A program made the position numbers and the translations under genes. Below, one piece after another: positions 32,549 to 40,003 of a DNA stretch of 64,000 nt. Within the stretch, counting starts at the first letter, position 1. Each line of letters opens with the position of its first letter. The notes under the pieces are model-generated. The model searched no databases and was not told the DNA's origin. It worked only from the letters and a program-made list of their open reading frames with translations. The stretch comes from Lysobacterales bacterium (GTDB lineage Bacteria; Pseudomonadota; Gammaproteobacteria; Xanthomonadales; Ahniellaceae). The DNA lies in NCBI GenBank assembly GCA_016721845.1, contig JADKHK010000005.1, positions 297,001 to 361,000 of the forward strand, written 5' to 3'.

Positions 32549-32833
32549 TCAGTCTCGTATCGGCGGCGATTGGCGGGCAGTATGCACGAGGGCAAGCACC
32601 CACACCGTGTTCCCGTCGATTTCATAGACGAGGCGATAGTGCTCGTGAGGCGTCAGTTCGCGCGTTCCCGCGATGTTTCCCGCCTTGCCCATGTGCGGAT
32701 GCCCCGCCAACCGGCTGGCTGCATCGCTGAAACGCTCATCCATGCGGACGGCGGCACGAGAATCGTTGCTTGCGATGAAGTCCCAGATCTCGACGCGATC
32801 TTGCTCGGCTTCGCGCGTCCAAATGACGATCAC
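32549..32833 (-). CDS. RelE/ParE family toxin
   Basis: A 94-residue protein of the ParE/RelE fold: WTREAEQDRVEIWDFIASN at the start, HPHMGKAGNIAGTRELTPHEHYRLVYEID in the middle (split here only by fold reading), and the final VLALVHTARQSPP where RelE/ParE proteins have an H-x-R strand. The family poisons gyrase or cleaves mRNA on ribosomes; which one is not clear. The ATG overlaps the antitoxin stop (ATGA), the usual antitoxin-first order. Confidence 0.85.
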   Translation of the reverse strand: MIVIWTREAEQDRVEIWDFIASNDSRAAVRMDERFSDAASRLAGHPHMGKAGNIAGTRELTPHEHYRLVYEIDGNTVWVLALVHTARQSPPIRD

Positions 32834-33108
32834 GCCGAGTCCACCGCCTGATTGCGACGGGCAGCGAACGCAGCTTCAACATCCTCGTTCGACCGGCCAC
32901 GTCCTGCTCGCATCGATGCGCGCCCGGCGTCCACCTTGAGTCGCAAGTAGACGTCATATTCACGCGCTTGACGGCGTTGGTCGAGGTAACCGCGCATCAA
33001 CTCGCGCATGATCTGGGAAGCGGGCCGGTCTTCATTGGCCGCTTCGGCCATGAAGTCGGCGCGAAGCTCAGGTTCCAGCTTCATCGTGAACACGGCTTCT
33101 TTGGACAT
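32830..33108 (-). CDS. Ribbon-helix-helix-type antitoxin
   Basis: A 92-residue protein. The N-terminal AVFTMKLEPELRADFMAEA reads as a ribbon-helix-helix DNA-binding domain, SQIMRELMRGYLDQRRQ is its second helix, and the flexible, charged C-terminus would wrap the toxin. ATG 33108 is chosen as the beginning of the RHH strand; a longer open frame upstream would run through the AT-rich promoter. It would autoregulate the operon by binding the dyad found upstream. Confidence 0.8.
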   Translation of the reverse strand: MSKEAVFTMKLEPELRADFMAEAANEDRPASQIMRELMRGYLDQRRQAREYDVYLRLKVDAGRASMRAGRGRSNEDVEAAFAARRNQAVDSA

Positions 33109-33130
33109 GATGAGATCCACACTCGAAAGG

Positions 33131-33158
33131 TACTGAAATAGTATATACGTCTTCAGTA
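33131..33158 (-). promoter_or_regulatory. Operator/promoter region of the toxin-antitoxin operon
   Basis: Perfect 7-base arms TACTGAA and TTCAGTA are separated by 14 AT-rich bases. On the minus strand TATACT (5 of 6 to the -10 consensus; plus coordinates 33140-33145) lies inside the dyad, 32 bases before the antitoxin ATG. A repressor on the dyad would block this promoter. No good -35 is seen. Base composition is strikingly AT-rich for this genome. Confidence 0.5.
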
Positions 33159-33317
33159 TCGTCAGTGCTTCTATTGCATTGGCCGGAGTTTGCGGACGCC
33201 GTGCATGCCAAGGACGATCGTTCCGTTTCGTCGCAAGATGACAATTCCCCACAATCCCGGCACGATGCCGAGCCCGCCGCGGCCGTGCCGCGCGACTCCG
33301 ATCTCCAAGGACTATCC

Positions 33318-36062
33318 ATGACCCTGAACCGACTCGCCTTCGGGCTTGCCGCCGTGCTTGCCGCTGCCCCGGTCGCTGCCGATTACAAGGCGCCGATCGA
33401 CATTCCGTTTACGCAGTTCAAGCTCGACAACGGCTTGACCGTGATCGTGCACGAGGACCACAAGGCGCCGATCGTCGCCGTGAATCTCTGGTACCACGTC
33501 GGGTCCAAGAACGAACAGCCCGGGCGCACCGGATTCGCGCACCTGTTCGAGCACCTGATGTTCCAGGGCTCGGAGAACTACAAGGACGAATTCTTCAAGC
33601 CCTTCGAAAAGGTCGGTGCCACCGACCAGAACGGCACCACCGATTTCGACCGCACCAACTATTTCCAGAATGTACCCACCACGGCGCTCGATACAGCCCT
33701 GTGGATGGAGTCCGACCGCATGGGCCATCTGCTCGGCGCGATCGACCAGAAGGTCTTGGACGAACAGCGTGGCGTGGTCCAGAACGAGAAGCGCCAGGGT
33801 GACAACGCGCCTTACGGCAAGACGTTCTACTCGGTGCTCGAGGGCGTGTTCCCGGAAGGCCACCCGTATCGCTGGGAGCCGATCGGCTCGATGGCCGACC
33901 TCAACGCGGCCAGCCTCGACGACGTCAAGGAATGGTTCAAGACCTGGTATGGCCCGTCGAACACGGTGCTGGTGCTCGCGGGCGACATCGACGCGACGAC
34001 CGCGCGGAAGAAAGTCGAGCAGTACTTCGGCGACATCCCGCCGGGAGGCCCGCTGACCAAGCGCGATGTCTGGGCCCCGAAGTTGACGGCGCCGGCGCGG
34101 GACGAAATGCAGGACCGTGTCGCACAGACGCGCATCATCCGCGCCTGGGTGGCGCCGCCGGCCGTCGCGCGTTCGTCGGACGAACTCGGACTGTTCGCGC
34201 GCGTGCTCGGCCAGGGGAAGACCTCGCGCCTGGTCCAGCGTCTGGTGCTGAAGGACCAGTTGGTGAGCAGCGTGGCATCGTTCCAGTACGGGCTGGAGAT
34301 CGCCGGCCTGTTCATGATCCAGGCCGACCTGAAGCCGGGCGTGGATGCCGCCCGGGTCGAAGCGATCATCGACGAGGAGCTCGCGAAACTGGTGGCCGAA
34401 GGCCCGACCGTCGAGGAGATCAAGCGTGCGCGCGTCGCCATCGAGGCGGGCGTGATCCGCGGCGCCGAACGCATCGGCGGCTTTGGGGGCAAGGCCGACC
34501 TGCTGGCCGAATGCGCGACCTATGCGCACGATCCGGATTGCTACAAGACCTCGCTCGCGAACATGGCGGCAGCCACGCCGGCCAGCATTCGTGCGGTCGC
34601 GCAAGAATGGCTGACGCCGAATCACTACACCTTGACGATCTCGCCGTTCGCCGAGGTCAAGGCCGGCACCGCCCAGGTCGATCGCGCCAAGGGCGTGCCC
34701 GAGACGTCGAGTTTCCCCGACCTCGCCTTCCCGAACCTCCAGCGCGGCAGGCTGAAGAACGGCATCGAAGTGGTGCTCGCCGAGCGCCATGAAGTGCCGG
34801 TGGTTCAGATGCGCATGATCTTCGACGCCGGCTATGCCGCCGACCAGGGCCGCAAGCTCGGCACGGCCAGCTTCGCGATGAACATGCTCGACGAAGGCAC
34901 CCGGACCCGCGATGCCGTGGCGATTGCTGCACGCAGCGAAGAACTCGGCGCGCAGATCGGCGCCTACAACTCGCTGGACGTGTCCGGTGCAACGCTGTCG
35001 GCACTGAAGAGCGAACTCGCTGGTTCGCTGGATCTGTTCGCCGATGTCGTGCGCAATCCCAAGTTCGACGGCAAGGAAATGGATCGGGTGAAAGGCCAGT
35101 GGATGGCCCAGATTGCTCAGGAGAAGACCAGCCCGAATGCACTCGGCATGCGCGTGCTGCCGCCGCTGCTGTACGGCGAAGGTCATGCCTACGCGATCCC
35201 GCTGACCGGTTCCGGCACCGAGGCCTCGATCGCGGCACTCACGCCCGACGACCTGGCCGCCTTCCATCGCGACTTCGTGCGCGCCAACAATGCCCGCATC
35301 ATCGTCGTCGGCGACACCACGATGGCCGAGATCAGCAGCCAGCTCGATCGCGTCTTCGGCGACTGGCTGTACGACAAGATGAAGCGCCCGGACAAGAACA
35401 TCGCGGAAGTGGCGGTGCAGACGAAGCCGCGGGTGTTCCTGATCGACAAGCCGAATGCCGAGCAGTCGGTGATCCTGGCCGGCCAGCTGATTCCATCGAG
35501 CAAGGCCGCGGACCGTCAGGTGATGCAGACCGCGAATTCGGTGTTCGGTGGCGAGTTCACCGCGCGCATCAACATGAACCTGCGCGAGGACAAGCACTGG
35601 GCCTACGGTGCGTATTCGTACACCAGTGGTGCGCTCGGACAGCGTCCGTTGATGACGTCGGCCGGCGTGCAGTCGGACAAGACCATCGAGTCGATCCAGG
35701 AACTGCAGCGCGAGTTCGTCGAGTTCGCGGGCGCGCGTCCGCCGACCGCCGAGGAGATCCAGAAGATCAAGACCAGCGACGTGCGCAGCCTGCCGGGTTC
35801 GTTCGAAACCGCGGCCGCCGTGCTCGGCGCGATCACCGATATCGTCGTCTACGGCCGTCCGGATGACTACGTGCAGACGCTGAAGGCGAGCATCGAAGCG
35901 CAGAACGACAAGGACATCGCCGCGGCAGCGCAGAAGTACTTCCAGCCCGATGCGCTGACCTGGGTCGTGGTCGGCGACCTGTCCAAGATCGAGGCCGGCA
36001 TCCGTGCCCTGAATCTCGGCGAGGTCAAGGTGCTCGACGCCGACGGCAAGGCGATTCGCTGA
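33318..36062 (+). CDS. Zinc metallopeptidase M16 family (periplasmic, two-domain)
   Basis: A 914-residue exported pitrilysin-type peptidase with signal peptide MTLNRLAFGLAAVLAAAPVAA. The first M16 unit has the inverted zinc motif HLFEH (residues 75-79), followed about 75 residues later by the glutamate in VLDEQRGVVQNEKRQ. The second unit (from about residue 480, IEVVLAERHEVPVVQMRMI) lacks HxxEH and is the structural half, as usual. Such enzymes degrade short peptides in the periplasm. ATG 33318 is preferred because AAGGA lies 8 bases upstream and the signal peptide begins there. Confidence 0.92.
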   Translation: MTLNRLAFGLAAVLAAAPVAADYKAPIDIPFTQFKLDNGLTVIVHEDHKAPIVAVNLWYHVGSKNEQPGRTGFAHLFEHLMFQGSENYKDEFFKPFEKVGATDQNGTTDFDRTNYFQNVPTTALDTALWMESDRMGHLLGAIDQKVLDEQRGVVQNEKRQGDNAPYGKTFYSVLEGVFPEGHPYRWEPIGSMADLNAASLDDVKEWFKTWYGPSNTVLVLAGDIDATTARKKVEQYFGDIPPGGPLTKRDVWAPKLTAPARDEMQDRVAQTRIIRAWVAPPAVARSSDELGLFARVLGQGKTSRLVQRLVLKDQLVSSVASFQYGLEIAGLFMIQADLKPGVDAARVEAIIDEELAKLVAEGPTVEEIKRARVAIEAGVIRGAERIGGFGGKADLLAECATYAHDPDCYKTSLANMAAATPASIRAVAQEWLTPNHYTLTISPFAEVKAGTAQVDRAKGVPETSSFPDLAFPNLQRGRLKNGIEVVLAERHEVPVVQMRMIFDAGYAADQGRKLGTASFAMNMLDEGTRTRDAVAIAARSEELGAQIGAYNSLDVSGATLSALKSELAGSLDLFADVVRNPKFDGKEMDRVKGQWMAQIAQEKTSPNALGMRVLPPLLYGEGHAYAIPLTGSGTEASIAALTPDDLAAFHRDFVRANNARIIVVGDTTMAEISSQLDRVFGDWLYDKMKRPDKNIAEVAVQTKPRVFLIDKPNAEQSVILAGQLIPSSKAADRQVMQTANSVFGGEFTARINMNLREDKHWAYGAYSYTSGALGQRPLMTSAGVQSDKTIESIQELQREFVEFAGARPPTAEEIQKIKTSDVRSLPGSFETAAAVLGAITDIVVYGRPDDYVQTLKASIEAQNDKDIAAAAQKYFQPDALTWVVVGDLSKIEAGIRALNLGEVKVLDADGKAIR

Positions 36063-36069
36063 TCCGACC

Positions 36070-36105
36070 GCGCGACCGTTCCGGATATCCCCGGAACGGT
36101 CGCGC
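36070..36105 (+). terminator. Perfect 15-bp hairpin after the M16 peptidase gene
   Basis: Arms 36070-36084 and 36091-36105 are exact reverse complements with a 6-base loop, beginning 8 bases after the stop and ending 9 bases before the next ATG. There is no T-run. It is probably a Rho-independent-like stop or an mRNA-stabilising structure, and its closeness to the next start could limit translation of that gene. Confidence 0.5.
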
Positions 36106-36114
36106 AGGCAGCCC

Positions 36115-37182
36115 ATGCGAACAATCGCCGCAGCCGCCGCGCGCGACGGCGACAACTTCATCGGGCTGCGCCATGTCGCCGCGCTCATGGTGCTGTGGGC
36201 GCACAGCTGGTCCTATCTCGATCGTGCGACGGAGCCGTTGGCGCGCGCGCTGGCGGGATTCGACAGCGGTCGTTTCGGCGTCTACCTGTTCTTCGCGATC
36301 AGCGGTTTCCTGATCACGCTTGCCTTGTGTCGCAACGATGCCCTGCCGCGCTACGCCTGGCATCGTGCATTGCGCGTGTATCCGGCGTATGCCGCGTGTC
36401 TGTTGGTGTCGGTGTTCGCGATCGGCGCGACGTTCACGACCTTGCCGCTGTCCGACTACCTCGCGCATCCGCGCACGTGGTCCTACTTCACGTCCAACGG
36501 GATGCTGATCTCGCTGCAGTGGGACTTGCCCGGTGTCTTCGTCGACCAACCGCTGTCTGGATTGGTCAACGGTTCGTTGTGGTCGCTCGGTGCCGAAATC
36601 CGCTGGTATTCCCTCTTCGGCGTGCTGGCCTTGTTTGGACTGTTCCGGCATCGCCGGCTGTTCACTGTCGTGGCCGCATTGCTGATCGCCGACAGTCTGC
36701 GTCGGCACGGATGGCCGCTGGCGCACCTGACCACATCGCCAGCCATCACCCAACTCTTCCTGCTGGGTGCGCTCGCCGCACTTTGGCGCGACGTAGTGCC
36801 CTTGTCGGCGCGTGTCCTCGTGCCGCTCTGGCTGGTCGCCATCGGCTGCGTGCAGACGCGCTTCGGTGCCAGCCTGCTGATCGTGGCCTGCGTCTATCTG
36901 GCGCTTTATGTCGCTTATGCGCTGCCGGTACTGAAGCTGCCGAAGTTCGACTATTCCTACGGCCTGTTCCTGTACGGCGCGCCGATCCAGCAATCGTTGA
37001 TCACGCTGTTTCCCGACATCACGCCGTTGCCGCTGTTCGCCACCGCGTTCGTGTTCACGTTGCCGCTGGCGATGCTGTCCTGGCACCTCATCGAAGCGCC
37101 TGCGCTGCGGCACAAGCATCACTTCGACGATCTCGACCCGCTGCGGCGCTGGCGTCGATCGACGCCGCGTCGCAATCACTGA
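36115..37182 (+). CDS. Acyltransferase family 3 (OafA/YrhL-type) membrane protein
   Basis: A 355-residue polytopic membrane acyltransferase with about 10 helices. The family opening FIGLRHVAALMVLWAHSW has the catalytic-type histidine, followed by GVYLFFAISGFLIT and RALRVYPAYAACL. Such enzymes O-acetylate surface polysaccharides, peptidoglycan or lipids; the substrate is unknown. There is no strong ribosome binding site, and a stable hairpin ends just upstream, so expression may depend on the M16 transcript. The 3' end overlaps the opposing lipoprotein gene by 7 bases. Confidence 0.85.
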   Translation: MRTIAAAAARDGDNFIGLRHVAALMVLWAHSWSYLDRATEPLARALAGFDSGRFGVYLFFAISGFLITLALCRNDALPRYAWHRALRVYPAYAACLLVSVFAIGATFTTLPLSDYLAHPRTWSYFTSNGMLISLQWDLPGVFVDQPLSGLVNGSLWSLGAEIRWYSLFGVLALFGLFRHRRLFTVVAALLIADSLRRHGWPLAHLTTSPAITQLFLLGALAALWRDVVPLSARVLVPLWLVAIGCVQTRFGASLLIVACVYLALYVAYALPVLKLPKFDYSYGLFLYGAPIQQSLITLFPDITPLPLFATAFVFTLPLAMLSWHLIEAPALRHKHHFDDLDPLRRWRRSTPRRNH

Positions 37183-37418
37183 GCCTGAGCGTCGATCTCT
37201 TTGCGACGTTGTTCGGCATCCGCGGCCATCTGATCTTCGAGACCGCGGGCCTTCTTCAGAGCTTCGCCTTGCGCGTCCAGCACCGTGCCTTCGAGCGGAT
37301 TGCCCTTGGGGTCGGCGCGTTCGGCCTGTACCGACGGATCGGCCGGCGGGGCTTCGGTGCTGCAGGCGGTCAGGCCGCAGGCGGCAGCGAGGGTGAGGGT
37401 GAGGGCGATGATGCGCAT
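37176..37418 (-). CDS. Small putative lipoprotein
   Basis: An 80-residue protein whose signal MRIIALTLTLAAACGLTAC ends in a plausible lipobox (GLTAC, Cys19). The mature part is short and charged (ALKKARGLEDQMAADAEQ), probably one helix. The start at 37418 is the only ATG giving a signal peptide. No family recognised. It is convergent with the acyltransferase gene and divergent from the SDR gene. Confidence 0.7.
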   Translation of the reverse strand: MRIIALTLTLAAACGLTACSTEAPPADPSVQAERADPKGNPLEGTVLDAQGEALKKARGLEDQMAADAEQRRKEIDAQAQ

Positions 37419-37470
37419 GGCAGTGCCTCGGCAGCGATAATGTGCCGATCCTAGCGGGAGAACCGATGCC

Positions 37471-38244
37471 ATGAATGCGCGCTGGCGGCTGGACGGAAAG
37501 ATCGCATTGATCACCGGCGCGAGTCGGGGCATCGGGCTCGCGACTGCGCGCGAACTGGCGTCGCTGGGCGCCGATGTGTTGATGGTCGCGCGCGACGGCG
37601 ATGTGCTGGAAGCGCGGCGCGCCGAACTCGAAGCCTTGTATCCGAAGCAGCGCGTGCTCGCGTTCGCGGCGGATCTGGCCGAGGCCGAGCAACGTCTCGA
37701 CTTGTTCGACTGGATCAACGACCTCGGGCGCGGCCTTGACGTCCTGATCAACAACGTCGGCGGCAACACCACGCGCGCCACGCTCGACTATGCGCTCGAC
37801 GAAGTCCGGCACATCTTCGAACTGAACGTGATGACGGCGTTCGAAATCTGCCGCATGGCGCAGCCCCTGCTGGTGCGCCACGGCGAGAGCGCGATCGTCA
37901 ACGTCGGCTCGGTCTCGGGCATGACCGCGGTGCGCACCGGTTCGCCCTACGGCATGAGCAAGGCCGCGATCACCCAGCTGACGAGAAATCTCGCGATCGA
38001 ATGGGCTGCCGACGGGATTCGCGTCAACGCCGTCGCGCCCTGGTACATCCGCACCCAGCGCACGGAGGCCAAGCTCGCGCATCCGGACTATCTCGACGAG
38101 GTGCTTGCGCATACGCCGATGGGCCGCATCGGCGAGCCGGAGGAAGTCGCGTCGGTCATTGCGTTCCTGTGCCTGCCGGCGTCGTCCTACGTCACCGGCG
38201 AAACCGTCGCGGTCGACGGCGGTTTCCTGCGCGACGGCTTCTGA
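37471..38244 (+). CDS. SDR family oxidoreductase (tropinone reductase-like)
   Basis: A 257-residue classical short-chain dehydrogenase. The Rossmann motif is TGASRGIG, NNVGG follows (family NNAG), then the catalytic SVSG serine and YGMSK. RVNAVAPWYIRT is the usual strand before the substrate loop. The NNVGGNTT stretch is typical of tropinone-reductase-like bacterial SDRs of unknown substrate. GGGAGA precedes the ATG. The C-terminal FLRDGF is the ordinary SDR end and not related to the secreted GFE tag. Confidence 0.88.
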   Translation: MNARWRLDGKIALITGASRGIGLATARELASLGADVLMVARDGDVLEARRAELEALYPKQRVLAFAADLAEAEQRLDLFDWINDLGRGLDVLINNVGGNTTRATLDYALDEVRHIFELNVMTAFEICRMAQPLLVRHGESAIVNVGSVSGMTAVRTGSPYGMSKAAITQLTRNLAIEWAADGIRVNAVAPWYIRTQRTEAKLAHPDYLDEVLAHTPMGRIGEPEEVASVIAFLCLPASSYVTGETVAVDGGFLRDGF

Positions 38245-38257
38245 GCGCGAATCGGCG

Positions 38258-38968
38258 CTAGCAACCGACGGAGCGGAGCACGGCCGCGGCGCCAACCAGT
38301 TCGCCATCCTTCGCTTGCGACGAGAGAAACAGCGTCGGTGCCGAGACGTTGTAGTGATCGGTCATGTCGATCAGGAGATCCAGTTGGCCGTCCCGATCGA
38401 CATCGCCGGCCCAGCGCAGGTGCGGCCACGCATCCGAGCCCAGCATCAGTTGCGATTCGCCGGCCGCAGTGCTGGCCGACCAGGTACCGAGCACCTGGTC
38501 GCGGCTGCCCCGGGAGAGCTGCAACGCGCATTCGCGGACGTCATTGCCTACGCTGCAGGACATCCACAAGCGGCCCGCGCCTTGTCCGAACAAGTGGAAG
38601 GCATGATCAAGTCCGGCCAGTGACAAGGGATCACCGTTCGCCGAATAGGCCGTTGCCACCGTGCCCGACGCCGCGCCGGGCAGATCGCGCAGGTAGAACA
38701 GCACGTCGTCATGCGCGGCACCGACGCGCTTGCCGCTGGCACCGGTCTCATCATCGAGCACCGGATCATTGACCGCTTCGATCGCGACACTGCGCGGTTG
38801 AAGCCGCGTGCTGCCATGTTCGTCCTGCACCAGCGCGAACCAGGTATCGCCGTCGCGCGCGCTGATTTCGTCGCCATGGTAATCGCCCGGCAACATCAAT
38901 TCGGTCGCGGACACGTGGCCCACACAGATGCCGGAAATGGCCAAGAACAACAGGCGAAGCGGGGACAT
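38258..38968 (-). CDS. Exported protein of unknown function with calcium-loop-like motif
   Basis: A 236-residue protein with signal peptide MSPLRLLFLAISGICVGHVSA. Near the end DVDRDGQLDLLIDMTDHYN matches the DxDxDG calcium loop of FG-GAP/dockerin-like repeats, preceded by WPHLRWAGD. This is a pattern I have seen in proteins that describe a property of a sample (one propeller blade). Cysteines in MSCSVGNDVRECAL could pair. It ends in AVLRSVGC, without the GFE tail. No family recognised. It is convergent with the SDR gene (13-base gap). Confidence 0.7.
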   Translation of the reverse strand: MSPLRLLFLAISGICVGHVSATELMLPGDYHGDEISARDGDTWFALVQDEHGSTRLQPRSVAIEAVNDPVLDDETGASGKRVGAAHDDVLFYLRDLPGAASGTVATAYSANGDPLSLAGLDHAFHLFGQGAGRLWMSCSVGNDVRECALQLSRGSRDQVLGTWSASTAAGESQLMLGSDAWPHLRWAGDVDRDGQLDLLIDMTDHYNVSAPTLFLSSQAKDGELVGAAAVLRSVGC

Positions 38969-39059
38969 GCGGACTCCATGGACAGGGCCACAGTGTCGCG
39001 ATTCGCGACATCTCCGCGATGTCGTGGTGCCGATGAATTCGGGCTTTGCGCGGGCGCGC

Positions 39060-39998
39060 CTATTCGAAGCCGTCGCGGAACAGAAACACGTTCACCGGGA
39101 CCGATGCGTCCACGTGCAGGCCGGCGCTGGGCGCGGTCGTCGGCAGCGGTGATGCAGCGCCGGATACGAGATCGAATCGATACAGGGTCGGCATGACCGA
39201 ACCGATCGGGTAGGCGTAGACCTGAAAGCGATTGCTGTCGACCACCGCCGTGCCCGCGAGCACGAAGCAGCAGCCCGACTCGCCGGCACCGATCGCGGTG
39301 AAGGCGGCATTGGAACCACCCAGAATGACCTGGTGCAGCGTCGATGTCGCGCTTGCCTGATCATGTCGCAGTGCATAGACCAGTCCGTTTGCCGTGTTGA
39401 CGGACAAGGCCTGCACGGTTTCCGCGGCCGGTGCCGTGAAGGCTTGCACGACGCCGTCGAAGCCGATCCCGAACACGCCTGCGCCGGCATCGCCACTGCG
39501 TTGTCCGATCACCAGAAAGCCGCGGCGTTGCGGCGACCACGTCGACAATCCGGCACGCAGGCTGCAGCAGTCGGAGGCCACCGGCGTCAGGGCCAGGCTT
39601 GCGCCGGTGCTGGCGGCATGGCGCTGCACGGACAATCCGCCCGCGACGCGGTCGCGCAGCAGGGCCACTACTTCGTTGCGTGGCGCATCGAAGGCCAGTG
39701 CGTCGACGCGGAAGCCCGCCGGCAAGGTCAGCGCGGTGCGCGTACCCACGGCGTCGAAGCGATACAGGACATCGACGCCGCCATCCACGGCACCGATCCA
39801 TTGCCAGTTGTTCACGGCGTCGCGCGCAGTGGCGCCGGTCGCAATGAAGCAGCAGGGTGCCGGAACGCCGTTTGCGTAGATCGTGCCGGTCTCGGCGCCG
39901 TAGATCTCCAGCGCACCCGCGCTGCCGCGGACGCCGACGATCTCGGCCGCAACCGGTGCCGCCAGTAGCGCCAACAGCACAGCGGCATGCACGCGCAT
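39060..39998 (-). CDS. Exported beta-propeller-like protein with C-terminal GFE motif
   Basis: A 312-residue protein with signal peptide MRVHAAVLLALLAAPVAA. The mature part is beta-rich with loosely repeated blocks (LYRFDAVGTRTALTLPAG, GLVYALRHDQAS, LYRFDLVSGAASPLP) suggesting a small propeller. Several adjacent cysteine pairs (PCCFI, DCCSL, GCCFV) recur once per block, which is unusual. The C-terminus is VFLFRDGFE. It starts 5 bases after the stop of the S74-domain gene and is co-transcribed with it. No family recognised. Confidence 0.75.
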   Translation of the reverse strand: MRVHAAVLLALLAAPVAAEIVGVRGSAGALEIYGAETGTIYANGVPAPCCFIATGATARDAVNNWQWIGAVDGGVDVLYRFDAVGTRTALTLPAGFRVDALAFDAPRNEVVALLRDRVAGGLSVQRHAASTGASLALTPVASDCCSLRAGLSTWSPQRRGFLVIGQRSGDAGAGVFGIGFDGVVQAFTAPAAETVQALSVNTANGLVYALRHDQASATSTLHQVILGGSNAAFTAIGAGESGCCFVLAGTAVVDSNRFQVYAYPIGSVMPTLYRFDLVSGAASPLPTTAPSAGLHVDASVPVNVFLFRDGFE

Positions 39999-40003
39999 GA
40001 TGT

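Noticed and set aside
33312..36188. 958-codon minus-strand open frame opposite the M16 peptidase
   Set aside because: Antisense shadow; the plus frame has signal peptide and HxxEH.
38227..38244. SDR C-terminus FLRDGF as a further member of the GFE tag family
   Set aside because: It lacks the final Glu, the protein is cytoplasmic, and this is the normal end of classical SDRs.
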